A stretch of 64,000 nucleotides of DNA from Glycine soja (GCF_004193775.1 NC_041019.1:53481928-53545927); one strand, 5' to 3'. Shown: positions 30,106 through 43,717, numbered from the stretch's first letter. A program made the numbers and translations. Notes: a model not told the origin generated them from the letters alone.

Positions 30106-33100
30106 CAGTGTGTTTAGATATTAAAAATTTTCTTTTGTGCAAGTCAAGCTCGCTCCAAATATCCATTGTTCTTGATTTGGTTTCAAGTAATTTTGGTTGG
30201 AAAAAGGGAAAGAAATAAGGAGGGGTGGGGAGCAGCCATGGGGGAAGAACTGAATGGTAAATTACATGAGCTGATGATGTTGAAGGGGAGAAAATATTGT
30301 TTTCCAAAGCAACATTAATACAGGTAGAATCAAAACAGCTATCGTACTGCGTTCCCACACTTTGTGCTCTGCCAAAAATGAACACAGCAAATGACGAAGT
30401 GCACTTGACACTGATACTGCATTATTTGATTTTATTTTTCACTGTGTGGGTATTTGTTGGAAGTCTGGTCTCTTCGACTCTATTTTACTAGGCATTAGGT
30501 CTCAAAGCATTAGTGTTTTGTTAATGTTTTAAATTTTGATACAATTAATTATTTTAGTTGTCATTATTTTACTTATATTTATATTCCATCAAAATTTAAA
30601 ACATTATCAGAATATTAACGTTTTTATTGAAAATGAAAAAAAAGATCAATTGAAATCTTATAAATATAAAAAACAAAAGGATAATTTTCAAATTTGATAC
30701 ACTAAAATAAAAAAAAATATTAAAACATAATAGACTAAAAGTAATATTTTTTTTACAATGATTAATGCTATTACGTTCACACTTGGTTGCCCACACACAT
30801 CACTTTACATACTTTTCATCGTCTGATTACATATGGTCTCGCCTCATTTTAACCTTCATTTTGATGCTGCCTCCTCACTATTGTGAAGTGATGTGCATGG
30901 TGTTGATTTGTAGAGATTTTAAATTTATTTTTTGTGACATTGCTCTCATGGCAAAAGAAAATTCTCGATTCAGTGTACAATATCAATCTCAAGCGATAGG
31001 CTGATGTCAGGTTTGACTGTGTTTTACACTACTTGGTCTCAATGTCATACATTTATGTTGGATTTTGCTGAGATAGGAAAATAAGAAAAATATTTGAATT
31101 AAAATATAGTGTTAGAAGTTATAAGACTTACATCAAATTCACTTTATTTTTTTTATTTCTTTTCTTTTTCCCTTTGTCAATTACACATTAAGGTTTTTCT
31201 CCCCTTGTGAAACTGGCTAGAATGTGTCTCCATATACATCCATTGCTGACAAAAGCGTGTTCAAGTAAATCACCTGTTTGTTGCTAAGTTACTGCACAAA
31301 CTATAAACAAATTTACCATGTCACATCAACTAGTTTGATTCACAATTTTGTCGCACCACATTGTCTACTGTAATAATGTTGACATGCAGACAAAATTCTC
31401 GATTGAACTGCCTCGGACAACGATACTGGGTCATAGTCATAGGTTGATCTATGCAGATATTACAGATTAAATAAAAAAAGATACTAGTACAAGGATCTGT
31501 TTTATATAGAGGATTTTCCAAATTAACATAACATTTAGTCTCTTATAGTAAATGGAAATCCGATAAATTCATGCTAGCCTTGGACACAAAATATATATCA
31601 TATTTTTCATATTGGAGCCGATGGTTTTTTTTTCTTTTCTTAAAGGTATATTGGAGCCGATGTTAAGTGCACGAAATGTTGGCAATTTTGTTTGTCAAGT
31701 TTAATGTTTTGGCTGAGGGAAAAAGTATTTTTTATAATAATATTTATGTTGAGGACAATATTTCTTAATGATTTTAGATTTAGTTTTGATCTATCGTGTA
31801 ATTGTGTAATATATGATAGAATAAAAAAATCCGAGCTCTTGTGTTTTTTCTTACTAATGCTTGGACAATTATAAAAGAAAAAAAGTGCATTGATATTATA
31901 AATCGAAATTAAGGTCATGATCTCAATGCACATAGTAACAAAACTGTATCTGTAGCATACTCAGTTCAACAGAACAGAATCATAAAGGCATGTCATGATG
32001 AAGATTAGGATTTGTTTAACTTAACACGAAATTTCTATTAAATTCAAATCGTAGAATTTTTTGGCAAACAGTTAATAAAATTTCAATATCTATCTGTAAT
32101 TTCAAAGATGTATGTATTTTGTTGGATGAGGTTTGCCAAGTCTAAATTGAAGTAAAGAAAAAGAACGATTTGGAAGATCCTTGAAGGGTGATTCAGCCAC
32201 TAAAAAATTAGTGATACTAAAAACCTTCTTGGATTTTAAATAACTTGATTCATTGTCTTCAAAACTTTAGGCGTTTTTAAAGGGTCTACGTCTAAATCTT
32301 GAAAAACATAGACAGACAATCCAAATTCAACCTGGATTCTCCTCTGCGATCTATGTTTTTGGCATTTTCGAACGTCAACACGGATCCTCCACTGTTATCC
32401 CTATTATACTATGATTCATGCATGGATAATATGGTTGATAAGATGATACTTAATTGAAGACAAGAATCACAAACTTTAACATCATACGATACCCGTATAT
32501 ATTTTCTTGATTTGAGATCTTTGTATCCGGAACTCACTTTAAATTTAGATTAAGATGGGTTGAGATAGATAAACCTAAAGTAAACTTTCATATGCAAAAC
32601 TAGAAAACTTTATTGTAAAATTCTTAGAAAGAAAGAGAAGCAATTTACATTTGGTATCGAAAATAACTAACCCATTAGAGAGAGTTATTACAAACTCTGA
32701 TGAGATAATTGAATAGAGCATAAGGGCATCTTTGCTCTTTAAGGAAACATTTTTTTTTCATTCTCTGCTTTTCGAAAATAATTACAAAAATATTATTATT
32801 TTTATTTTGTTACCTATTTTCAAAATTTTGTATAAGAATTGTGGAAAAAAATTGTTTTCACCATTTCTCATACAAAACTTTGAAGTTAGTGAATAAAATG
32901 AAAATGACTTGACATCTTCGTAATTATTTATGAAAACAAAATAATCCTCAAATCGGAAAGATCGATCCTAAAGTGTTGACCTGCTATTTCTATATTCTTC
33001 TTTTCAATTTCAAATATTATGAACAGATTGCTAAAGATTCATACTACATTAATCAGGTTAATTTTCATAAAATGATATTTAAACTCACTTTAAAGATTTT

Positions 33101-33414
33101 CAATACACCCTTAAATCACACATACAAAAAAATCATAAGATTAACGCGTGTAAACTCTCGTTACAATCACATGTAAGAAAATTATATGTTTAACAGGATA
33201 ATTATTGATTCCTTTCATGTGTAAAATTTTTTTAAGTCAACAACAATCACATAGATTAATCTTTAATCTAATGAGTTAAAAAACATAGGTGATTTCTGAC
33301 CTTTGAAACAAATAAAAAAAAAGTTTATAAATAGAAAGTTAGAAACTAAAGAATAACCACAGACCACAACTCCTTAGCTTAGTATCATAGCTTAATACAT
33401 ACATATCATAGCAT
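30106..33414. other. 3' flank and AT-rich intergenic DNA
   Basis: No supported gene. It contains a 14-bp direct repeat TATTGGAGCCGATG at about 31611 and 31651 around a T-rich spacer, and an AT-rich inverted repeat near 32770-32945. Confidence 0.5.
33326..33333 (+). promoter_or_regulatory. TATA box of the small membrane-protein gene
   Basis: TATAAATA, 82 bases before the ATG at 33415, giving a predicted leader of about 55-60 nt. Confidence 0.6.
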
Positions 33415-33987
33415 ATGACTATGGCAACAGGTCCTTCTCAATGGCGAGCCACCTTCTATGTCCACCACCAAACCTTCAACCTCAGCACTCCTGTCTCAGT
33501 TACATGCAACTTTGCTCACGATTCCTTCACCAAACAACGCCACAAAATCTATGCATTCACACTGCCAACACTCTTGTCCTTCCTTCAAGTTCAAAGTGCA
33601 GGGAACACAGCTTCCCCGTTCCAATTGCACCCTTTGACCACAAAAGCTTCTGTGTTTGGCATACTATGCTACTACTTGACCTTCAGGGCATGGCTATGTT
33701 TTCCCTTATATGCCACTCAGTTAAGCATTGCCATGACACTCTTTGGCTCGTTTTCCTTGGCTTCTTTGGTGTCACTTCTTCTTTCTGACTCGTGGTGGCA
33801 CATCAAGTACATGTTTTATTTTTTACTTGTGGTGGTTGAGTTGCATCAAATGGTCACACTAATAACATTGTGTGACAAATATTGTGTCAAGAGATTAACA
33901 TTGCTATGGAGATCATGGCGCACCAACTCTATTCAAAGGGGTTTGCCACTTACATATATGGATTTGATAGACTACAACAAGGCCTAA
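33415..33987 (+). CDS. Small membrane protein of unknown function (190 aa)
   Basis: An intronless ORF runs from MTMATGPSQWRATFYVHHQT to a TAA; Met3 is an alternative start. Residues 1-75 are polar. Three hydrophobic stretches follow: ~77-99 (FGILCYYLTFRAWLCFPLY), ~103-123 and ~130-152. The tail is basic (KRLTLLWRSWR). A good TATA box upstream supports transcription. I do not recognise a named family; it looks like an uncharacterised, possibly legume-restricted membrane protein. A second ORF in another frame (33441-33788, 115 aa) overlaps it, but has a less protein-like composition and no membrane pattern. It has no counterpart I know of in the Arabidopsis block. Confidence 0.6.
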   Translation: MTMATGPSQWRATFYVHHQTFNLSTPVSVTCNFAHDSFTKQRHKIYAFTLPTLLSFLQVQSAGNTASPFQLHPLTTKASVFGILCYYLTFRAWLCFPLYATQLSIAMTLFGSFSLASLVSLLLSDSWWHIKYMFYFLLVVVELHQMVTLITLCDKYCVKRLTLLWRSWRTNSIQRGLPLTYMDLIDYNKA

Positions 33988-35480
33988 TTGTGGATATGGG
34001 AGGATCTATACAAGCTACTCTTTCGATCTTCACGACTCATACGTTAGAGGATGTTTAGGTGGAGCAAATATTTTCTATTTTTATTTTCTGTTTTTAAGTT
34101 TGTGTAAGAAATTAAGAAAGTGTGGCAGAAAATAAAGATAAGAAAATAATAAAAGCTTTTTCGTTATTTGTTCATAATTTTTTGAAAATAAAAAGTGAAA
34201 GTAAGGTAACACTTTCTCATTAAACGTGAAAAAAACTAACATTTTCTCAAAGCAAAGAGCTCTATATTGCCTTATGCCTTATTTAGTTGCATGTTTTCTA
34301 TATTCGCTAACAAACATCGTGTCTTGTAGATGATTTTAAATAATAAATGTATATAATGTTACTTATTTCTATAAGCATGACTCTAAGGTAAGATAAAGTC
34401 TCAATTAACTCAACCATGTAATAACACAAATAAGAATGGACAGTTACTTAGCACACCATGTTTTGTTTGGTGTACTCCCAAAATTCTTAATATACCCTTC
34501 TTACCATTTCTGTCCCAAGCAAATCTCCATGACCACCTCTCCTCCAAACCTTCATGACCACCACACCCTGCCGTCACCCACCACCAGCACTGCACCCACC
34601 ACCACACTGCCACCCATCACCACCACGCACATCATTGCGAGTCATGAACCTCCACGTTGCATAACCCTTAAATTTATTTCTGTAAAAAAAAAATCAAATA
34701 GGTAGTACACTTACCCTCATTCTCAAATAAATAACTAAGCTAAACTCCTTTAATCTCTTCTAAATAAATTTTAAAATACTAAAATTAAATAATTAGTCTC
34801 AAATATATTGAATATCTACTTTAATCCTTGAATTCATATATTTTTATTAATGTTGAAGGACTAATGAACGATTTATCTTTTTTTTTTATTGTGGAAAAAA
34901 GCTTCACTAGGAGAAAGAATAATATTCGGGAGATTGATATAACATATATGATTTTATTTAAGAGATTATTTACATTTTTTAAAAAATATTTACATAGTTT
35001 ATTATTATTATTTTCTTTAACCCTTGAAACAAAAGATCTCACTAATTCAAAATTCAACCATAAAATAACTAAAATTTAATTAATAATTATTGTTATCAAA
35101 CATCAAATTCATGTACTATTGAAAAAATTCAATCTTAATTTCAATAAATTAATATTTTTTTACCAATCACTTGCTTCATAGTCTTATTATTTTAAAAGAT
35201 TATGTAAAAGAAAGAGTAATATTTTTAAGGATAAAATTGATTGATAAATGATGATTTATTCAATTAATAAAAGAGACGGGGACAAAAAAAGTTCCAAAGC
35301 TTCCAATGCAAGCTTAAGGTTAGTTTGTTGTTCTTTTCGTGCGTGAGTGAGTGCGTGACCCATCATCAAAGTGAACACACACTTACCAGTACAGTTCACA
35401 GTTCCCAGTTCCCAGTAGTGGTGGAAGCGCGCGAAGACTGAAGAGGGAAAATTCAGGTAATTAGGGTTTTGAAAGTGGCG
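33988..35480. other. Intergenic DNA with a CCACCA-rich patch and FHA gene leader
   Basis: 34520-34640 is a C-rich CCACCACAC low-complexity patch that creates chance ORFs on both strands. The rest is AT-rich until about 35330, where GC rises into the probable 5' UTR of the FHA gene. Confidence 0.5.
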
Positions 35481-38400
35481 ATGGAAGAGGCAAAAGTGGA
35501 AACTCCGATGACAGCGTCGAGAGGCAACATTGGCAGTGGTGGTGACAATTGCTCGCAGAGTTTGAGCCCTAGAGCGCGCATTGTCTCCGTCGCCTCCAAC
35601 ATCGCCTCGCAGCCTCTTCACAACTCCGATCCTCAAGTTTGGGGCGTTCTCACTGCTATCTCCAACAATGCCCGCAAAAGGCACCAGGTTTATCCTTTTT
35701 TCCTTGTCTTGTCTCTATTTTGAATTAAGTATTTTGAGTTTAAGGGTGCTATAAGGAAGGGAGGATCGGGAAAAACCATTCTTAAATGAAAAGACTGAAT
35801 TGTAGGTTAGCTCTTGGGATTAAAATGCCATTTTATCCCTTTTTTTATATAAAATTTATACTTTTAGAATGTAGAATGGACCCATTATTAAATTTTGGTT
35901 ATTATGTTGAAGGTAAGGTTAAAATGTTGTTAACTTGGTTACTTGATAACAATAGTCATGAGGAATTGACCCTATTGTTCATTATTTTTGGGTAAATGTA
36001 ATCTTCATTGAGTCCTTTAAAGTGTTGGTTGTGTCAACCACACTGAAAACCGTATTTTTTGTGGTGAAAAAGATAAAACAGAGGTTGTCAGAAGGAAATT
36101 TTTGTTGTTTTGTTTAAACTAAGAGCTGTTTGTTGATGTCATATATATAATATATTGTCAATTTTAGTGGAAACTGGGTTCTCCTGTATGAGGGTGAGCC
36201 TTGGCTCAATGGTAAGGTTGCTGCCTTAGTGCCTTATGACATAGATAGAGGTCATGTCATGGGTACAAATCATGGAAACGATCTCTGTACTTGCAGCAGT
36301 TAGGCTGTGTATTATCTGTATTATCTTCCCACCCCAGACGGCCAGACCCTACTAGATGAGGGTGGCACTTGGTTGCTTTTGTACAATATTCAACTAAAAT
36401 ATTACTACTGATCATCCAAAGCACATGTTAAGGAAAATTTTGATTAGCATAATTTAATTGAATGTATTAGTAGTATTTTAAGTAAATGACTCAGACCCAC
36501 AAATGTCCAAGATTTTGAATTTATAAACTTCTAATCAAATTGTGCTGTGTTTGAGCTGTAAACATCTGTGAAATTGTGCTGGAATTATATTGTGTGTGGT
36601 ATTTTATTCCTACTCGTTTTCACTGTGACCAATAGTGTTTGCGTTTCCTTTGTCTTCAAATTTTTTTGTTAAACTATTCGTTTCTCTTTTAATTTTTTTT
36701 TATTAAATTGTTGTAACCAGGGAATTAACATTTTATTAACTGCTGATGAGCATTGTATTGGTCGATTGGTAGAGGATGTGCGTTTCCAGATTGATTCAAA
36801 TTCTGTTAGTGCAAATCATTGCCGAATATACAGGATGAAAGTTACTAATGAAAATATGGAGAATACCACATCAATATTCTTGAAAGATACAAGGTTCTGG
36901 ATTCTTTTTAAAACTTGGGGTCCTCTCTTCCCTCCCACTTAAGAGGAGGTAAAGAGTTTTTTTTCTCCATTTTTCTTCATATTCTGATTTTTGTAAAACT
37001 TTATTCAGCACAAATGGAACTTACCTTAACTGGGAGAAATTGAAAAAGAATGGTGCTGCTGTGAAAGTCTGCCATGGTGATATTATATCATTTGCTGCTC
37101 CTCCGCAGCATGGTATGGTAATTTGAATTCCTTATATGGGCTTAATATTTCAATTTTTCTTTTATTCCTATTCCACCTTTTCTCACCGCTGTTGCAGTTT
37201 TGTTTTACTGGTCAATGCTTTGGTTCTCATCACTATTTCCCTTTATCTGTTCTTTTAATTTCCTTTAACTTTGAAAAGTGTTATAAAAATATTAAATTGT
37301 TTTGTCGTAAATTGGCTTTGGGAAAGTTAATATTACTGAAATTACTTATCTATCCTTTCTTTTTTATGATTTTGCTGTTATTTGTAAAATAAATAAAATA
37401 AAGCATTATCCTATATAAAATATTTTTTTTATTGTACTAAGAAGACTTCTGTTACTTTTCCTTTTGTTTCTGAACATTTATTTTAAAGTTGGACAACTAC
37501 TGTAATTATTTTTAATGAAATCGAGGAATTGCTGCTTTTGAGTATCTGTTGCCTTCTGTGTTTTGTTCTATTTTCTAACTATTATAATTTGGTCTTATCA
37601 TGCAGATCTGGCATTTGCTTTTGTATATCGAGAGGTGCTTGTGTCCAGCCCCATGCCAGATAATGCAGTTGCTAAACGAAAAGCTGGTAGTGTTATGATC
37701 CGCAGCTCATACATTTACCTTTTTTTAGTCATTCTTGCATTCTTCTCTGATTTATGCTTGTAAGTGGAATCAAGCTTCTAATATTATGTGGATTTGGAGT
37801 TTCATGTGTGTGCTGACGTTCATAATTTCAAGTGCATATGATTGTACTCTTTGTAATTACCTCACATTTTATAGATGTTTAAGATATATTATGTTATATA
37901 TTGATGCTGATTTTTACTTTTATTTCACTTTCTAATACTTTTGTCTTTCTTTTTTCCTTTCATCCTCTTATCTTCAATGTGTAGAGGATTTTGTTTCTGA
38001 AAACAAGAGATTGAAAGGTTTAGGCATTGGTGCTCCTGAGGGTCCCATATCTCTAGATGATTTTCGAAGTCTTCAAAGATCAAACATGGTGTGTTAACTT
38101 AGAAGCATTGCAGTATTAATGAGCATTGTAAACTTTTTTCGTTCTTTAACTGTATCCAATTTTCTTGACAGGAATTGAGAAAGCAATTGGAGAATCAGGT
38201 GGTTACAATTGATACTTTGCGTAGTGACAATCGTGCAGCTGTTGAACGCCATGAAAGTGTACGCAATCATTGTTGAACTTAGAGAGACAACACCTAGATT
38301 AAGCTGAGGTTCCCCTAAAAATGTTTTAAACTTAATACTTAATTTTAGAAATAATGTAAAAAAGGCAGATTATATGTTATGTAATTATGATAATTAGATT

Positions 38401-41400
38401 AACTGTTTATTCTTGTAATGTTTTTAATTATCCCTGTATTAATGACCTCTCATATAAATATATGTTACGTTGTGTGATTCAAACACACAGAATTCATCAC
38501 ATACCTCTCATTTTCTCTCTCTCAACTTTTAACATTCAATTTTATTTTACCCTTTTAAACACCTCCCAGCAATGGTATTCATGATACTCTATCTGTCACT
38601 GAGTTTGTAACTTTTCCTTGTCTCAAAAAAAATAAAGATTTGATGTACAACAACTATCTCTTCAATTTTGTTGATTCTCAAAGAAATGTTTGTCTAGATT
38701 TCATCTTACTTATTCATATAGTTTGTAATTTACAATGTCTTACCTAATTTATGATCCATTATGTAGGAATTAAAATCAGTCAAAGAGTCAGTTGAAAAAT
38801 GTTACCTTGATCAATTAAAAGAATTACAGCAAATGGTGGATCTCAAACAGAAGGAATTAGGGGATCTTAACAGAGCATCTGCTGAACAAAAACATGCCAT
38901 TGAAGACCTTGATGAGAGGCTTAGTGCTTCTATACAGTCATGTGCTGAAGCAAATTCTATAATAAGTAGGTATGAAACTATGAATTATTTAATTCTTATG
39001 GTTTAATTCTTCAATCTTCAATACTTTTGTACTTAGTAATATCATTTTGTTTCAATATTTCTTTTAAGTATTGTAGACTTAAGTGATTCATATTGATGTA
39101 GTTTCAGCCTTTGTTGATTGATCTTTATGTTGCCAAGAGAATACACAGTATAGAAATGGTTTCCCTCAGTTATTCCTGTCATGGTAATCTATTATGCGAG
39201 GGGGTGTTTAGTCCCACATTGCCTAGTTATATAGCCTAAGAAGTACTTATAAGGTTTGGGCAGTCCTTACCTTACAACTTCTTGGAAGGTTGAGTTATGC
39301 CTTAAGCCCGAATTTTAAGAACTTGTCTTTCTATGTAAAAGTTACTGAACACTTAAATTTGTTTGGGAAAATTACACATTTAGACATACACCCCCTAACT
39401 TTAGCAATATTGCACTTGAGACCCTTCCATTTTTTGACCCCACATGACCTCCCTAATTTATAGAAGAGCATTACAAAATAAGGGAGGTTTGTGTTAATGG
39501 GATTGGGAAGGGGACATGGTTCTATTTTGGTATATAAATTGAATTTTAAGGAGATCTGTGTAGGGACTAAAGTAGATGGGGCATTGGATGTAATTTTGCT
39601 TAAGTTCAGTGATGGTGAGTGTAATTTGCTCAGTTAGTTTGACTGACTTAGTATATGATGGTCATAGGAGTGTGGACTTTTGCTTTCTACTAATTTGTTA
39701 CAGATGGCTAAATCTAAATTCTTAAAGTTGTAATGTTTTATATTTATTTTGCACGGTACAGTAATTCTCTTTCCTGATGCAGTCAAAAGGTAAATATAGC
39801 TGAACTGAAGGAACAATTGGATGAAGAGCGGACTCAACGAAAAGAAGAGCGAGAAAAGGCTGCTGGTGATTTAAAAGCTGCTGTTCATAGAGCCCAGTCT
39901 GAGGCTCAGGAGGAATTAAAACGACTCTCAGATGCTTCCTTAAGAAGAGAAAGAGAGCTACAAGAAACAATAAATAAGCTACAGGTTTGAAAGTTTTGAT
40001 GCTAAATTAGTAAGAAACTTGACCCTTTCTACTTTCAGGAGCTCACATGCTGTCTCAATATTGTAGGAGTCAGAGAGAGAAATGTCTCTGCTGGTTGAAA
40101 CCTTGAGGTTCAAACTGGTATTGTTCCATTTTTGCTCCTGTTAGCCTTAAGAAAATTTTTGCACTTCAGTTTCAGAATTCATATAGAGATTTTCCTCTTA
40201 ATTCCTTTTCTGTTGCAGGAAGATACCAGGCAAAAATTGGTTGCATCTGATAATAAGGTTCGCCAATTGGAGACCCAAGTACATGAAGAGAAGCTTGCCA
40301 CTGAAAATGAGATGAAGGTAATCTGATAATTTTACATAGAGTATCGTATTCCTTAATCATATTTTGCTTGATATCTATCTGAAAATAAATTCTAACTCAT
40401 GGAGCAGAAAGTAGAACTTGAACAACAGGAAACAAGAAGATTAAGGAAAGAGCTTGAGAGCGAAAAGGTAGATATGAGAATCTCATGTCATTGAATACAA
40501 AATTTGTTTTGATACAAAGGTTTTTTTATGGGAATTTTGTCTGCTTTACATCCAGGTGCCATGCTAATGTTATTTTGACAAGACTGCAGAAGAAGTTATT
40601 GATATGACAAATGCCATGACTTTAACTGACTAATGCTCTTGGTCCAAAGAATGAAGAAAAACTTATAATTTATATGCTGCTTGGCTTTCTAATTAGTTTT
40701 TTTTTCTCTTTTTGTTCTATATCTTATCCTCATTTTTTAATCTCCTTTTCCTGGGGGTCAAGTTTCCTTATTTGAAGCCGAGATATTTGTTGATGTTGTT
40801 AGCAGGCAGCTCGAGAAGAAGCTTGGGCTAAAGTTTCTGTTCTTGAGCTTGAGATAAATGCTGCAATGCGAGATCTTGATTTTGAGAGGCGGAGGTTAAA
40901 AGGTGCCAGGGAAAGACTTATGCTTCGGTAAGGCTTGATTTGTTGTTGTTTATAATCATTGGACATCTGCAATTTGAAAAGTATGTAGGATTTCCAACAT
41001 AGACTGCACATACTGGCATAGAATATCAGAGGACACAGGGCAGCACCCTAGCTGCTACTTCTTCCAGCTACTTGTTTGTTGCATTCTTTGGATTTTTGTG
41101 TTATAATAATTACTAATTATTCTTTATGTAGATTGAATTAAATAGGGATTCTAAGTCTTTCTAATAAAATCTTCAAAGAAGCACTAATAGTAGGGTTTTA
41201 TAAACATTTCTTTCATGGATCTTAACTAATTTTTGAACTGATCTAAAAAGGAAATTGGATAAAAAGGATGTAGAGTCATGTTCGGCAAGATTAGGATTTA
41301 AGGAACCTTAGAAGATGTTTTTAGAGTATTTGTTGCTCATAAACCTTTTTCTATTCATACTTCATTTATTATAATTGAGTGCAAGATCAAAAGTTGGCAT

Positions 41401-42907
41401 CTCTGTAGAGTGTCTATGCAAGCATGTTCATGACTAATTTGAGGGCTGTGATTATAACAAAAGAAGGGCTGCTGTGGTTACTTGTGTTACTTTGATTTGA
41501 ATATACACTATTCAGCAATGTTATTTCAATTGAAAATGGGGAGATCCTGGTGTCCCATAAGTAGGTATTGTCATTCATATTTTTTTTATTCCAGCAGTAT
41601 GTTACAAGTTCCAGTTGGTTAGTGTACTACTGAATTGTACTATATGAAGTGTTGTCTGACAGTTTTGCTTTGTAATGCATCATGCACTCCTGTCTTATTC
41701 TTCATAATGATTGTAGATTTCTAGATTTTTCAGCTGAAGCTCTGTGTTGTCATGCAGGGAAACACAGCTTCGAGCATTTTATTCCACTACTGAAGAGATA
41801 CAAATATTGTTTGCTAAGCAACAGGAACAATTGAAGTCTATGCAGAGAACTCTAGAAGATGATGAAAATTATGAGAATACTTCTGTAGAAATGGATGGAG
41901 TCATTGTTGGAACCTCTGGCAGAGAAAAAGAAGTTGATGGATTCCATGGCCAAAATTGTGCCAAGGCAGGGTCAACTACTTCTGCACAAAGGCTCAACGT
42001 AGTTCATGTTGAAACGTCGAGCAATGAAGCAAGTGTCACTGAGAAGCATGACTGTGATATAAGAAGTGAAGAATGTCAAAATACACAGGAGGGAGAATTC
42101 ACCAGTGCTGATCATGACCATAGTGTTAGAGGCGGCTTTGGTTCTGATATTGATGGTGTCGACACAGCAACTATGGTGGAGGGAGATGCTGCTGTAGGCA
42201 CTGAGCGAGTTCTTGAAACTGAAAGTCCTGTAAATCAGGGTGAACAGAATATTGATTTGAACAAGTGTTTAGATGGGGACACAATGCAAATTGATGATGA
42301 TGATAACAACGTACAAGAAACCGAGGACCATGCTCAAAAAACTTCTCGTGAAGGTTTACATCACTCACAATCAAATAATCCTTCAGACACTCAAAAGACC
42401 ATTGAGGATACAGAAGCTGGAGGCTTAATCAGAACAGCGGACCTCTTAACTTCTGAAGTTGCTGGTAGTTGGGCTTGCAGTACCGCCCCTTCCACGCACG
42501 GAGAAAATGAATCTCCAAGAAGCAGAGATAATAATGAAGGTTCAGGAGCATTGCATGATTCAAATATCTTAGTGGCTGAGAGTCAGAACACAACTTCTGA
42601 TGCTGCAGTTGCCAGAGAGAATGAAAGACAAGCACTAAGTGAGATGATTGGCATTGTTGCTCCCGATTTGAGGGAGCAATTTGGAGGTTCTGCATATGAT
42701 TGTGACCAAGAGAGAGAAGACCATGGTGGTTCATCTGACTCAGATACTGAGAGTTGTAGCAACACTAGCATTGAAAACATAGCCAAAGCAAAGGGTGGAA
42801 CGATATCTGATGAAGAAACTCAGCTTAGTGACCATGATGATGAGGATCAAAAGCAGGATGATGCCATGGATGATGATGATGATGATGAAGACACTGAAGA
42901 AGATTGA
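35481..42907 (+). CDS. FHA-domain coiled-coil protein with acidic tail (At2g45460-like)
   Basis: Thirteen exons give 880 aa: 35481-35687, 36721-36893, 37009-37112, 37606-37686, 37985-38088, 38172-38258, 38767-38969, 39783-39984, 40067-40117, 40219-40317, 40408-40467, 40806-40927, 41758-42907. All junctions are GT-AG and keep frame. An FHA domain (~70-165) has the phosphothreonine-site residues G83-R84, S99-x-x-H102 and N129-G130-T131. A basic KRK...KRLK patch may be a nuclear signal. A long coiled coil fills ~190-510. The last exon encodes a polar, Asp/Glu-rich region ending in a run of aspartates. FHA domains bind phosphothreonine peptides; the partner and process are unknown, and nuclear scaffolding is a guess. 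The start at 35481 (MEEAKVETP) is the first ATG in frame. Confidence 0.9.
36190..36380 (+). mobile_element. Au-type SINE in intron 1 of the FHA gene
   Basis: GAGGGTGAGCCTTGGCTCAA begins the element. The A-box is TTGGCTCAATGG. A B-box relic GGGTACAAATC lies ~55 bases on. The body includes CAGACGGCCAGACCC and the end TGGTTGCTTTT is T-rich. This order and length (~190 bp) match the plant Au SINE family. Target duplications are not clear. Confidence 0.82.
39205..39330 (+). mobile_element. LTR-like remnant in FHA gene intron 7
   Basis: TTTAGTCCCACATTGCCTAG... followed by CTTATAAGG and a CCTTACC stretch resembles the start of short plant LTRs (TAGTCCCACATCG type). No second LTR or primer site was found. 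Confidence 0.4.
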
Positions 42908-43338
42908 TTTTGTTGCATATTTGGGTATGTAAGTTGTATAGATACCGAAGGAATCTCCTGTATTTTTGCAATTACTGCCCCCCCCTAATTATATTTAAGG
43001 CATTTTATTTAATTTACTATTCGTATGGGTTTTCCTGCCATTTTGTTTGTTTGATTAAATGCAAAGGTGATAAAGTATGATTATCTTTCTATTAAAGTAT
43101 CAGTTTGTTGAATGACAGAAGTTTTTTAGCCGGAAAGTATCTTGTATGCTTGGAATCTGAATCTGAAACTGTAGTTCGCCAGGCATGACATGAATGCTAA
43201 TGTTGCCACTTTGCCTGACGATATTGTCAATAATATTTTATGGATATGGTTTAAGTAATTAGTAGCATATGGCAACAGGAAATTAGAAAGTTAGAGACTA
43301 TCATAATAAAAATAACATTAAAAAGTATTGAGCAAAAA
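42908..43338. other. FHA gene 3' UTR and flank
   Basis: No gene is seen between the FHA stop codon and the LINE fragment. Contains a C-run at about 42977. Confidence 0.5.
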
Positions 43339-43378
43339 GGAAAGATAAATGGATGAAAAATTCCTTTATATTTGGAAT

Positions 43379-43717
43379 TCGTTATGTGCGTTTCAGCGTT
43401 GAAATGTTGGCCCTTGGTATAATAATGGGAATCTTTTTCGTATTTTGGTATATGGAAGGAGAAAAGAATAAAGTAGAAAAGGAAAGACAAATCAGTGGTA
43501 TTCAAATCTTACACACGGTTTTAGATGTAGTTGACATTAGGAGTGCAGGGCAAATACTTGTAATAGGTTCTTTTATGAGGCCCCCATTCTGGGGTGGATC
43601 AAACAGTTGGCTGAATTCAAACACAGCAGAATTGTAATCTCAATCCTGTACCTTTTAGTACCTCTGGTACTTATTTAATACACATATATATTTATTTTGG
43701 CTGATAAAAAAAAAAAA
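43379..43717 (+). mobile_element. 5'-truncated L1-type LINE (3' end with poly-A)
   Basis: The end ...TTTTAGTACCTCTGGTACTT...GGCTGATAAAAAAAAAAA is characteristic of plant L1 LINE tails. About 36-bp imperfect direct repeats flank it (43339-43378 and 43718-43757, sharing AGGAAAGA.AAATGGA.GAAA), as expected of a target duplication with substitutions. It contains an open but unrecognised 94-codon stretch. Confidence 0.7.

Noticed and set aside
33441..33788. 115-codon ORF overlapping the 190-aa membrane-protein gene
   Set aside because: The longer frame has clear membrane spans and a start nearer the TATA box; only one is likely coding.
34436..34705. 89-codon ORF and an antisense partner
   Set aside because: Generated by the CCACCA-rich low-complexity patch.
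38360..38580. Possible Copia LTR fragment in FHA intron 6
   Set aside because: CTCTCATTTTCTCTCTC and ATAAATATATG resemble LTR ends, but no borders or primer site were found.
42429..42786. Minus-strand ORFs over the last FHA exon
   Set aside because: Shadows of the acidic, Ser-rich coding strand.
43353..43637. 94-codon ORF
   Set aside because: Lies inside the truncated LINE tail, starts at a non-ATG codon and matches nothing I recognise.
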